The notes under the pieces: generated by a model
Databases searched by the model: none
The model's input: only the letters and a program-made list of their open reading frames with translations
What the model was told of the DNA's origin: nothing
Part shown: piece by piece, positions 22,033 through 30,105 of the stretch
Layout: each line of letters opens with the position of its first letter
Position numbering within the stretch: position 1 is the stretch's first letter
Translations under genes and position numbers: made by a program
NCBI GenBank assembly: GCA_018648865.1
Contig: JABGQH010000007.1
Coordinates: 1-34,494 of the forward strand
Source: Candidatus Peregrinibacteria bacterium
GTDB taxonomy: Bacteria > Patescibacteriota > Gracilibacteria > Peribacterales > Peribacteraceae
DNA length: 34,494 nt
Direction of reading: 5' to 3'

Positions 22033-23664
22033 ATGGAACAAACCTATTACATTGATTTATATGTAGATGAGGCAAGAGACGAGCTAGACACTCTGAGTGT
22101 ACTACTAGTTCGTATGGAGAGAGATCCAGAGAATCAAAAGTCTGTGCTAGATGATGCATTGCAAGCTAGTCATACGTGCAAGAGCTCATCCTCTATTATG
22201 GGATTTGATAAAATGAGGCAGTTGTTTGCAGGGCTAGAAGATATTATAGATTCAGCTAGAAAAGAGGGATTTACAATAGAGAGGAATACGATTGATTTAA
22301 TGTTTCAGGCTGTAGAGTGGGCAAGACATGCAATTAATCAAATAGATGAAACTGGTAAGGAACCAGAAAAACTAGCGATTATTGAGCCACTAGAACATTG
22401 GAGGGACGGAGGAGCTATGGACTCAGATGAATTTGTTGCGCAGGCTTCTGAAGTGTCTTTGGAAGCTAATGCAGTTACTAGTATTCGTGTTAATACTAGG
22501 AGTTTGGATTCACTTATAGAAATGACTAGTGAGCTTTCTCAATTACATGGAGAAATGAAAAAAAGTTGTGACAAGAATCAATTAGAAAGGAGCAAGTCAC
22601 TAATAAGTGATATGGGTGGCTTAGTTTCATCTCTAAAGGATGAGGTTAATAGATGTAGACTAGTTCCTGTTGGGCAGATTGTTATGAACTTTCCTCAATT
22701 GGTTAGAGACATAGCCAATAAACAAGGTAAGGGAGTTAAGTTCTCTGTATTTAGTTCTGTAAGCCATATAGATAAGGGCCTTACAGAGAGGATTCATGGT
22801 CCGATTATTCACTTACTTAGGAACGCCGTTGGCCATGGGATAGAGACTAAAGAGGATAGGAAAAAGGCAGGTAAGTCAGAGGAAGGATCTGTTGTGTTAC
22901 GCATAGAAAGGATGCAACAAAGTATTCGTGTAATTGTAGAAGACGATGGAGAAATGATAGATATAGAGGAACTAAAAAAGGTTGCAAAAGAAAGAGGAAT
23001 ATCAGATGAAACGATTGCAACTATTACAGAAAAAAATGTTTTAACATTGCTAACTGATCCTAGATTTACATCTAGTAAAGAGATTACAGAGGTATCTGGT
23101 AGGGGAGTTGGATTGTCTGCAGTTAGAGCTTCTATTGAATCCTTTGCGGGGTCTATAGAATTTGAACAAGCGGATGGTAAAAAGAGATTTATTATTACAG
23201 TTCCTGCGCAGCTCTCTGTTATTGAATCGGTTATGATTGAATCCAATAGCAAGATATACGCAGTACCAGAAGCTTATGTTCAAAGGTTACGTCAGATAGA
23301 AAAGAACCAAATAGAAAACATAAATAGAGTTCCTACAGTTCTTTTTGATGATGGATCTATGCCGATTGCAAGGCTAAAAGATTTGTCTTCAGATGAACCA
23401 GCACTCTCTACTCTTGATTCATTTGGAGACGACCAAATAGATGTTTTGGTACTGGATGTCCAAGGAGCCAAGATGGCATTAGTAATTGATAAGTTGCTAC
23501 TAAAAGACACCATCATGATTAAACCAATGTCTGTTGGAGTATTAAATAATCCTTTGGTTTCTGGCTCTACGCAATTACCAAGCGGAACAGAAGTTAGATT
23601 ACTAGGTGTGCAAAAGCTTATGCGTAAACTGCAGAACCTTATGAAGGTACAAAAAAAGAAATAG
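22033..23664 (+). CDS. cheA: CheA-like chemosensory histidine kinase
   Basis: 543 residues with the CheA domain order: HPt domain (about 1-110, phospho-acceptor H47 in SHTCKSSSSIMGF), a short linker in place of the P2 domain, dimerisation helices (about 150-215), ATPase domain (about 220-390) and CheW-like domain (about 390-540). The N box is HLLRNAVGHGIE with N264 kept but the usual Asp replaced by G267. The G1 box reads DDGEMID, so its second Gly is M308. The G2 box GRGVGLSAVR is intact. These changes may lower ATP binding. No CheW, receptor or methylation gene is nearby. The pilus genes around it suggest a Chp-like pilus control role with the CheY-like protein at 27228. Confidence 0.88.
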   Translation: MEQTYYIDLYVDEARDELDTLSVLLVRMERDPENQKSVLDDALQASHTCKSSSSIMGFDKMRQLFAGLEDIIDSARKEGFTIERNTIDLMFQAVEWARHAINQIDETGKEPEKLAIIEPLEHWRDGGAMDSDEFVAQASEVSLEANAVTSIRVNTRSLDSLIEMTSELSQLHGEMKKSCDKNQLERSKSLISDMGGLVSSLKDEVNRCRLVPVGQIVMNFPQLVRDIANKQGKGVKFSVFSSVSHIDKGLTERIHGPIIHLLRNAVGHGIETKEDRKKAGKSEEGSVVLRIERMQQSIRVIVEDDGEMIDIEELKKVAKERGISDETIATITEKNVLTLLTDPRFTSSKEITEVSGRGVGLSAVRASIESFAGSIEFEQADGKKRFIITVPAQLSVIESVMIESNSKIYAVPEAYVQRLRQIEKNQIENINRVPTVLFDDGSMPIARLKDLSSDEPALSTLDSFGDDQIDVLVLDVQGAKMALVIDKLLLKDTIMIKPMSVGVLNNPLVSGSTQLPSGTEVRLLGVQKLMRKLQNLMKVQKKK

Positions 23665-23665
23665 T

Positions 23666-24124
23666 TTATTCTACTAGTCCTGCTGAATTAACAGATGCGC
23701 ACTGTGTAGTTATACCGCCGAGTGTTATAGAAACAGTGTCTACATAATCTGGTAGACCTGAGTATTTCTGAAAGTGAAATGTTTTTGGTGTGACAATTGT
23801 CATTGTACTTGGCAATGTAATTGTTTCATCTAAGTTTGTATCTCTTGTGGCATATGAATCACCTGCAAATAAGGTGTAGGAATCTCCACTTGCATATACC
23901 CCCCAAGACAAACCATTTTCCCCTGCGTTTGATCTATAGGATGCTCTGTAAATTGCCTGATTTAATCTTTTACAGTGAGCTTCTGCATTTTCATTTCTAA
24001 AAAAATCACCCAGATATGGCAGGCTTAAAGAAGCCATAACTAAGAATACTGCCAGTGTTATTAAAATCTCTGGCATTGTAAATCCAGAAGAATAATGCCT
24101 AATTTTTGAGTGGGTTTTTAGCAT
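23666..24124 (-). CDS. Type IV prepilin-like protein
   Basis: A 152-residue prepilin. The leader MLKTHSKIRHYSSG is cut after G14, followed by FTMPEILITL with the conserved E at +5 and a hydrophobic helix. The rest is a pilin-like globular domain with two Cys (AHCKRLN and TTQCASV) that could form a disulfide. The start at 24124 gives a normal leader; the longer frame to 24193 would run far into pilC. It overlaps the 3' end of pilC by a few bases fewer than fifteen (pilC ends at 24138 upstream, so the genes are 13 bp apart) and is likely the third gene of the pilB-pilC operon. It ends 1 bp from the convergent cheA stop. Confidence 0.85.
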   Translation of the reverse strand: MLKTHSKIRHYSSGFTMPEILITLAVFLVMASLSLPYLGDFFRNENAEAHCKRLNQAIYRASYRSNAGENGLSWGVYASGDSYTLFAGDSYATRDTNLDETITLPSTMTIVTPKTFHFQKYSGLPDYVDTVSITLGGITTQCASVNSAGLVE

Positions 24125-24137
24125 ATTAATATAAGAC

Positions 24138-25253
24138 TTAAAAACTATCTGTAAGACTATAGATAGGAGCGATAACAGCAAGAACAGCTCCACCTACCAA
24201 ACCTCCGACACCAATAAGGAGCACAGGTTCTAGTACAGCAAGCATAGACTTAATGGAATGTTCGGCTTCTGTTTGGCAGTATTCTGCCAAAAAATCACAT
24301 GTTTCAGTCATGCTTCCTGTTTCTTCCCCCACACTTATTAAAGAAATAACGAACGTAGGGAACAGGTGTCCACATCTTCTCATGCCGTCTGAAACTGTTT
24401 TACCTTCTTCTACCATTGGAATCATTCGTTTAAAGGCTCTCCTAAAAGGTCTAACACCAGTCGCTCCAGAGGCATTTTCCAGTGCTTCTTTTAGTGGAAC
24501 TCCACTCTGCATTAGCGATCCAAATGTGCCAAGTAGATTAACAATAGCTACAAATTTTATAACAGTTTTTAACAATGGAATCTTTAGCAAAAAAGAATGC
24601 TCCATGTATTTAATGATTTCAATTTTAGATACTAAAATAAATACTATTAGAAAAACTATAAAACCGATTCCCATGTGTAGGTAATATTCTTGTAATATTT
24701 CAGATCCAAGCATCATTATTCTAGTTGGCAGAGGAAGTTCTGCACCCATAGATTTAAATAATGGAGTAATCTGAGGCAATACGAATAGCCCCATAGCTAG
24801 CCCTAAAGCTGTAACCATAGAAAGAATCATAACAGGATACATCATGGCTCCAATTACCTTACCTTTTAACTCTTTTGAGCGTTTGATTCTGTGCATTACT
24901 CTATTAATACTCATCTCCAGTGTTCCACCAATTTCGCCTGTTCTAACCATTGTAACAACAAGATCAGGAAACTTCATTGGAGCATTTTCCATTGCATCTG
25001 CCAATTTGTGTCCTGCTTCTACGGATCTTTTTAAGTGTCCAAGTAATCTTTTTTTAGCTCCTTTTGCATCTTCTTCTAAGATCGATAGGGCCTTTAGAAG
25101 CGGCACACCAGCATGAATAGTCATACTCAAGTGACGTAACATTGTTAGCAGATCATTGGTTTTCATCTTTCCTCGTCCTATCTGCATATTAAGAATAGAT
25201 TTTTTCATACCTTTCTTCTTTCTGCCTTTTTTGCGATGAGAAATTAGATTCAT
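24138..25253 (-). CDS. pilC: Type IV pilus/type II secretion platform protein PilC/GspF
   Basis: The inner-membrane platform that couples the assembly ATPase to the growing pilus. It has 371 residues with two copies of the T2SSF domain: LLTMLRHLSMTIHAGVPLLKAL to VTMVRTGEIGGTLEMS, and GTFGSLMQSGVPLKEAL to ISLISVGEETGSMTE. Each copy is followed by membrane helices (about 140-165, 195-215 and 345-365). The N-terminus is unusually basic (SHRKKGRKKKGMKK); an inner Met (MKKS or MKTN) could be the true start. It lies 7 bp after pilB. Confidence 0.95.
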   Translation of the reverse strand: MNLISHRKKGRKKKGMKKSILNMQIGRGKMKTNDLLTMLRHLSMTIHAGVPLLKALSILEEDAKGAKKRLLGHLKRSVEAGHKLADAMENAPMKFPDLVVTMVRTGEIGGTLEMSINRVMHRIKRSKELKGKVIGAMMYPVMILSMVTALGLAMGLFVLPQITPLFKSMGAELPLPTRIMMLGSEILQEYYLHMGIGFIVFLIVFILVSKIEIIKYMEHSFLLKIPLLKTVIKFVAIVNLLGTFGSLMQSGVPLKEALENASGATGVRPFRRAFKRMIPMVEEGKTVSDGMRRCGHLFPTFVISLISVGEETGSMTETCDFLAEYCQTEAEHSIKSMLAVLEPVLLIGVGGLVGGAVLAVIAPIYSLTDSF

Positions 25254-25260
25254 ATTTTAA

Positions 25261-27171
25261 TTATGATTGTGAAACACGTAGCACTTCTTCTATTGTTGTT
25301 TCTCCTTGCATCACTTTTGCTATCCCATCTTGGAACATTGTTTTCATTCCAGATTTAATTGCTTCGTTTCTAATTGTGTCACTATCTGCTTTGTTCAAGA
25401 TCATATCTTTAAGTGAATCATCTACACGTAAGAATTCATGAATAGCCATTCGTCCACTGTATCCAGATCCATTACAACGATCACATCCTTTACCTCTAAA
25501 TAGAAGAGTAGGATCTCCACGTTGTTTCAGTGTTTCAATTGCAGACTTAGGTAGAAGAGGTGCATAGTCTTGTTCTTCAATTTTTATGCGTTCACTATGC
25601 CTACACCCAACACATATTTTTCGAACAAGCCTTTGTGCAATAATTACATTAACTGTGCTGTATATCAAAAATGCTTCTACATCCATATCCAAAAGCCTAG
25701 GGACTGCAGTAGGAGCATCATTTGTATGCAGGGTAGATAGCACTGTGTGTCCTGTCATAGCTGCATTAACAGCGATATTTGCCGTCTCTTTGTCACGGAT
25801 CTCTCCAACTAGAATGATATCTGGATCCTGACGCATTAGTGCTCTGAGTCCTTTTGCGAATGTGAGTTCAACTTTGTTATTTATTTGAATTTGATTTGCT
25901 CCACGCAATTCATATTCCACTGGATCTTCTACTGTAGAAATATTTACTTTCTCTTCATTCAAGCGTTGCAAAATTGCGTACAGAGTAGATGTTTTACCAG
26001 AACCAGTAGGTCCTGTTACCAAGATCATTCCCCATGCTTGTTTCATTTCTTCTTCCAATATCTTCATGTTATCTGCAGAGATTCCAAGTGCTTCTAGTGG
26101 CAACCTCATTTCTCCTGAGCGTAGCAACCTACATACAACTTTTTCACCGTATCTAGTTGGAACTGTAGAAACACGAATGTCTGTTTGAATACCACTTTCT
26201 CCTTCGTAAACAATTTTTCCATCTTGAGGGATCGAATGTTCATCAATAGCTAAATACGCAAGAAGTTTCATTCTTTGTGTAAGCCTCTCGTAAACATCAT
26301 GAGAAAACTCTAGTACCTTGTGCAAAATACCATCCACACGTTCCCGAACGATTACACTATGTTTTTGTGGTTCCATGTGGATGTCTGATGCGTTCTCTCT
26401 AAGAGAATGTTGTACCAATGCATCAAAGAGCTCAGAGATTGTTGTGTCTTCCCTCGATCCAATTTTGGATGTGGATTTTGACCTAGTTAAAATTTCTTCA
26501 CATTTCTCTTTAAAGTCTACGTCATACTGTGCAATTGCAGCATTAAATGAGCCAGTTGATGTTAGAAAGAATTTTGCATTATATCCAAACTTCTTCTGAA
26601 GAATTCTGTGAAAAGGATTTTTTCTAAAATCAAGGCATGCAATGTGCACAGCTCCTTCTTCTTTCGTATAAGGTATAGCTTGCTGAGCTTCAGCTACCTT
26701 TAAAGGTAGCTTATTCAGCAAATTTGAATTGAATGGCTCATTACTAATATCAATGAAATACCATTGATATGCATGCGCCTTTAGCATTCCAAGTTGCTCT
26801 TCGGATAACAGGCCATCACGCAAAATTATGCGTATAAGTGAATTCGCATCACCTCTACTTTCTGTGAATGCACGCTCAAGCAATTCTCTTTCTGCTAGGC
26901 CACTTTTCATTAGTAGTTTAATAAATTCTTTATCTTGATCAGAAATTATTAATTCATCATCCTCATCCTCTTCAAACTCCTCACTTTCATAAGATTTATC
27001 TTCAATATTTTCTACATCTGGCTCTTTTTGAGCAACATTTTGATCGTTTTGCACATCCTGAGTTTCAGGTGCTTTAGATTCCTCTGTTTCAGGTGCAGGA
27101 ATTTGCATAGAATCGCCCGTTATTTGCGGTTTATCTTCTTCTTCAGTAGAATTGGTTTTTGTGTCAGGCAT
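25261..27171 (-). CDS. pilB: Type IV pilus/type II secretion assembly ATPase PilB/GspE
   Basis: The hexameric motor for pilus extension. It has 636 residues: an acidic, disordered start (about 1-80), an N-terminal T2SSE domain (about 85-230: KSGLAERELLERAF, GLLSEEQLGMLKAH), then the ATPase core with SDIHMEP, Walker A GPTGSGKT (387-394), the Asp box, Walker B DPDIILVGEIRD, a His box (STLHTNDAP) and the two CxxC pairs of the zinc site (CVGC and CDRC). It is followed by pilC and a prepilin in one operon. Its promoter predicts a leaderless transcript. No retraction ATPase PilT is in the window. Confidence 0.97.
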   Translation of the reverse strand: MPDTKTNSTEEEDKPQITGDSMQIPAPETEESKAPETQDVQNDQNVAQKEPDVENIEDKSYESEEFEEDEDDELIISDQDKEFIKLLMKSGLAERELLERAFTESRGDANSLIRIILRDGLLSEEQLGMLKAHAYQWYFIDISNEPFNSNLLNKLPLKVAEAQQAIPYTKEEGAVHIACLDFRKNPFHRILQKKFGYNAKFFLTSTGSFNAAIAQYDVDFKEKCEEILTRSKSTSKIGSREDTTISELFDALVQHSLRENASDIHMEPQKHSVIVRERVDGILHKVLEFSHDVYERLTQRMKLLAYLAIDEHSIPQDGKIVYEGESGIQTDIRVSTVPTRYGEKVVCRLLRSGEMRLPLEALGISADNMKILEEEMKQAWGMILVTGPTGSGKTSTLYAILQRLNEEKVNISTVEDPVEYELRGANQIQINNKVELTFAKGLRALMRQDPDIILVGEIRDKETANIAVNAAMTGHTVLSTLHTNDAPTAVPRLLDMDVEAFLIYSTVNVIIAQRLVRKICVGCRHSERIKIEEQDYAPLLPKSAIETLKQRGDPTLLFRGKGCDRCNGSGYSGRMAIHEFLRVDDSLKDMILNKADSDTIRNEAIKSGMKTMFQDGIAKVMQGETTIEEVLRVSQS

Positions 27172-27179
27172 TTCATGTA

Positions 27180-27208
27180 ATAATAGCAGTAATTACGTGT
27201 TTTAACAA
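27180..27208 (-). promoter_or_regulatory. Promoter of the pilB operon, leaderless spacing
   Basis: On the minus strand TTGTTA (27208-27203), a 17-nt spacer and TATTAT (27185-27180) end 8 nt before the pilB ATG at 27171. No SD is present. It lies inside the 56-bp gap to the divergent response regulator gene. Confidence 0.65.
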
Positions 27209-27227
27209 GACCTATGCCCACTTACGT

Positions 27228-27605
27228 ATGAAAATATTACTTATAGAAGATAGCGATCTACAGGCTACAGTATTCACTTTTGAACTAAAAAATCAGGGTC
27301 ACGAAGTTTTAAGAGCGAGAGATGGAGCAGAGGGGATAGAAAAAATTAAGTCTGAAAAACCAGACATTGTTCTGCTGGATATAATTATGGAAGGTATGGA
27401 TGGATTTTCACTATTAGCTGAAAGAGAAAAAAATGAAGAATTACAAGGCGTACCAATAATTATGCTTACCGACCTTAGGGATCCTTCTGATATCGAAAAT
27501 GCAAAGGCAATGGGGGCTTCTGACTATTTTGTAAAAAATAAAATGCAAATAGATGAGCTAATTAAAAAGATGGAACAAGTATTAAGCGAATGGAAAAAAG
27601 CTTAA
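27228..27605 (+). CDS. CheY-like single-domain response regulator
   Basis: 125 residues, a receiver domain only. It has the acidic pair E7/D8, phospho-acceptor D51 in IVLLDIIMEG, T81 in IIMLTD and K103 in YFVKNK, so all key residues are present. The start at 27228 (MKILLIEDSD) was chosen because the longer frame to 27159 adds a tail that overlaps pilB and is not receiver-like. It is divergent from pilB and convergent with a prepilin gene (11 bp). It is a likely output partner of the CheA-like kinase at 22033, similar to PilG/PilH of pilus chemosensory systems. Confidence 0.93.
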   Translation: MKILLIEDSDLQATVFTFELKNQGHEVLRARDGAEGIEKIKSEKPDIVLLDIIMEGMDGFSLLAEREKNEELQGVPIIMLTDLRDPSDIENAKAMGASDYFVKNKMQIDELIKKMEQVLSEWKKA

Positions 27606-27616
27606 TAAGCTTACTA

Positions 27617-28138
27617 TTATCGAGTTATAGATATGTTCGGTGGAGTCCCATTTCCACCTGAGCCTTCTGATTCTGCATCGCAAGATCCTACTGTAATCAG
27701 TCCATATGAATCTTTATTTATAAAATATCTAGTGTCATTTGTAGATCCAGTTATTGGGTCCATTGGCATTGCATCTATATATGGTCGCAAGTCTGTGTCT
27801 AGCCCGCTAACTCCACATGGAGAAGTCACCACAGTTTGACTGGCACAAACACAGTTTGTAACAGATTCTCCTATTATTTGAACACTAGATTCATCTGAAT
27901 CTATAGCAATTGCAGTACCTGGGACTGCACTGTCATTATCAGCTTGGTATTCTTTTGTTATTTCTAAAACCAACAACACATCTGACCATCTGGTCGCATT
28001 ATGCGCTTCGTTTAGCCTTCTAATTGGATCTATTTGAATTAAAATTAAAGTCGAAAGTATACCAAGAATTGCAACAACAATAATTAGCTCAATAATAGTA
28101 AAACCTTTCTTGCTCTGTACTAAGGTACCGCTATGCAT
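27617..28138 (-). CDS. Type IV prepilin, GspG/PilA-like
   Basis: 173 residues. The leader MHSGTLVQSKKG is cut after G12; FTIIELIIVVAILGILS follows with E at +5, the canonical class III signal. After the helix come a segment with paired Cys (NCVCAS and SPCGVSG), the region YIDAMPMDPITGS typical of GspG-like pseudopilins near their calcium loop, and a Gly/Asn-rich tail. It could be a major pilin or a GspG/H-type pilin. It is divergent from the minor-pilin operon with 26 bp between start codons, so the two promoters must overlap each other or the genes. Confidence 0.9.
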   Translation of the reverse strand: MHSGTLVQSKKGFTIIELIIVVAILGILSTLILIQIDPIRRLNEAHNATRWSDVLLVLEITKEYQADNDSAVPGTAIAIDSDESSVQIIGESVTNCVCASQTVVTSPCGVSGLDTDLRPYIDAMPMDPITGSTNDTRYFINKDSYGLITVGSCDAESEGSGGNGTPPNISITR

Positions 28139-28164
28139 GGTTCACATGGTAACATAGTTTACCG

Positions 28165-30105
28165 ATGGATACTTGTAAGTATTTTTCTCTATCGGGCAGA
28201 TGCAAAAATGTAAATAAATTGACTTTTCAGTCTAGGAAAGGGGCAATGTTAGTTGAGGTAATTATTGCACTCGGACTTGGTATAATTTTTGCAGTATCTA
28301 TTGTTAAAATGGGGATTGGTACTATGAGCTCTGTAGAGCAAAGTAGAAATAGATTAGTAGCTTCTCATTATGCGACAGAAGGAATAGAGGCAGCTAGAGT
28401 AATTTCTAGACAAGGTTTTGAGCTATTAACAGATGGTAATCATGGCGTGTCTCACGATGGAGAGAATTATTATTTTTCTGGTGCAGGTGATACTTATTCT
28501 AAATACACTAGAACAGTATTAATAGATCCTGCATACAGAGATGAGAATGAAAGTATAATACTCGATCCTGCTGATCCAGAAAGCATTCTGGCAGCTGGTG
28601 GGTATTTAGATACGCAAGCAAAGATTGTTACATCCAGAATAACGTGGGGTATTGGATTGCAGCAACGTTCCATAGAATTGCAAACAGTATTATCTAAGTG
28701 GTTTGTTTATCCATTACAACCATTTTCAGTATCTACAGGAACTATTTTATTTGGAACAGAATGGTCTACAGGAACAGGAATAACACTAGCTCATCAACCT
28801 ACATATAATCCGCCAGCAGTTTTGGGTTCAGTTATAGTCCCATCTAATTGGACAGTTTCTAGAATAATTGTAGATAATGAAAGAAACAGAGTTTATGCAA
28901 TAACTAATCAGGGATATCTACTTACATTTAATGCAGAAAATTCATTTTCGGGGGAATTACCAATTATTAATTCATTAAATATTACAGGAGTACTAAGAGA
29001 TGCAGATTTATATGGAGATTATTTGTACATAGCTTCTGAAGCAGATAATGGAGAAGTTGTAGTAGTAAATGTAGAGTCTTTATCTATTGTTAGAACATGG
29101 GATCTAGCTGGCAGTTATAATGCGAATAGTATTTTAGTATCCACCGATGGACAGTCTGTATTTGTAGGACGTGAAAAAAATAGTGGAGATGAGCTTTATA
29201 TTTTAGGCTCCAATCCAGGCAACCCATTATCAGTCACAAGCCAATTCGAAATAGGCGGAGATATAAATATTATTGAGCCATATTCAGATGATTGGCTTTT
29301 CCTTGGAACAGATTTAACAAATGATGAAGTAGATATTTTTCAAATTTCTACTTCTACAATAACAAATTGTAATGTGCAAGGAGCTCAGCTGGCTTCGGAT
29401 ATTGAGATCGTAAATGAAACTTTAGCTATCAGTAGAAGAAGTGGTGTAGAGGACACACTGACTCTTTTCCAAATAGATTCTAATTCACCTTCTTCTTGTA
29501 CAGCATTCGATACACCACTTTGGGAAAATGGGATAACAGGAACAGACACAAATAGTATTGCCTTAGATCTATTTGATAATCGTGTTTATAGTGTAGTAGA
29601 AGGGGAATCATTACATTTCACCTATAGCCAGATAGATCCATCTACTGTCGATAAACACACACTAGATGATGGTTCGGAGTGTAGTCATATAACTGGAAAT
29701 AGTTCTTTGCTTTATGCAGCCTGTACTGAACCTGTGTCTGGAACTGACACTATATATATTTTGGATGGTGCTGGCACAGATAGAAATGGATATGTGTATA
29801 GGGGAGAATTTTTAATGGATCCTGTAGATGGAGGAACATTTGTAAAATGGAGAGGTATTTCTTGGACAGGAGTAGACGGTAATATAAAAATGCTAATACG
29901 AACAGCTCCAGATGAGTTGGGGCTAGAAAGTGCGACTTGGGTTGGTCCTACTGGAGAGGAAGATTCTTATTATATTGATTCAAATACAGTAATTGTTACT
30001 GACCCATTATCAGGAGGTGATAGATGGTTACAAGTAAAGCTAATTTTATCTGGCAATGGTTGGTCTTCCCCTACAATTGAATCTGTTTCAACATGGTACG
30101 AATAA
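28165..30105 (+). CDS. GspI/PilV-like minor pilin fused to a beta-propeller
   Basis: 646 residues, against 120-200 for an ordinary minor pilin. The prepilin leader ends at G26, followed by AMLVEVIIALGLGIIF with E at +5. A pilin-like part (to about 190) contains LVASHYATEGIEAARVISRQGFELL, typical of PilV/GspI. Then about 300 residues of repeats (RVYAITNQGYLLTF, YLYIASEADNGEVVVVNVE, VFVGREKNSGDELYIL, WLFLGTDLTNDEVDIF) look like blades of a beta-propeller of the LVIVD/YVTN kind. The last 100 residues (GGTFVKWRGISWTG, then DRWLQVKLILSGNGWSSPTI) resemble a beta-sandwich. It is the first gene of the I-J-K operon and overlaps the next by 13 nt. The ATG at 28165 has no SD. Confidence 0.88.
   Translation: MDTCKYFSLSGRCKNVNKLTFQSRKGAMLVEVIIALGLGIIFAVSIVKMGIGTMSSVEQSRNRLVASHYATEGIEAARVISRQGFELLTDGNHGVSHDGENYYFSGAGDTYSKYTRTVLIDPAYRDENESIILDPADPESILAAGGYLDTQAKIVTSRITWGIGLQQRSIELQTVLSKWFVYPLQPFSVSTGTILFGTEWSTGTGITLAHQPTYNPPAVLGSVIVPSNWTVSRIIVDNERNRVYAITNQGYLLTFNAENSFSGELPIINSLNITGVLRDADLYGDYLYIASEADNGEVVVVNVESLSIVRTWDLAGSYNANSILVSTDGQSVFVGREKNSGDELYILGSNPGNPLSVTSQFEIGGDINIIEPYSDDWLFLGTDLTNDEVDIFQISTSTITNCNVQGAQLASDIEIVNETLAISRRSGVEDTLTLFQIDSNSPSSCTAFDTPLWENGITGTDTNSIALDLFDNRVYSVVEGESLHFTYSQIDPSTVDKHTLDDGSECSHITGNSSLLYAACTEPVSGTDTIYILDGAGTDRNGYVYRGEFLMDPVDGGTFVKWRGISWTGVDGNIKMLIRTAPDELGLESATWVGPTGEEDSYYIDSNTVIVTDPLSGGDRWLQVKLILSGNGWSSPTIESVSTWYE

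Noticed and set aside
22809-23252. 147-codon ORF antisense to cheA
   Set aside because: A mirror of cheA coding with low-complexity Ser-rich translation, typical of shadow frames.
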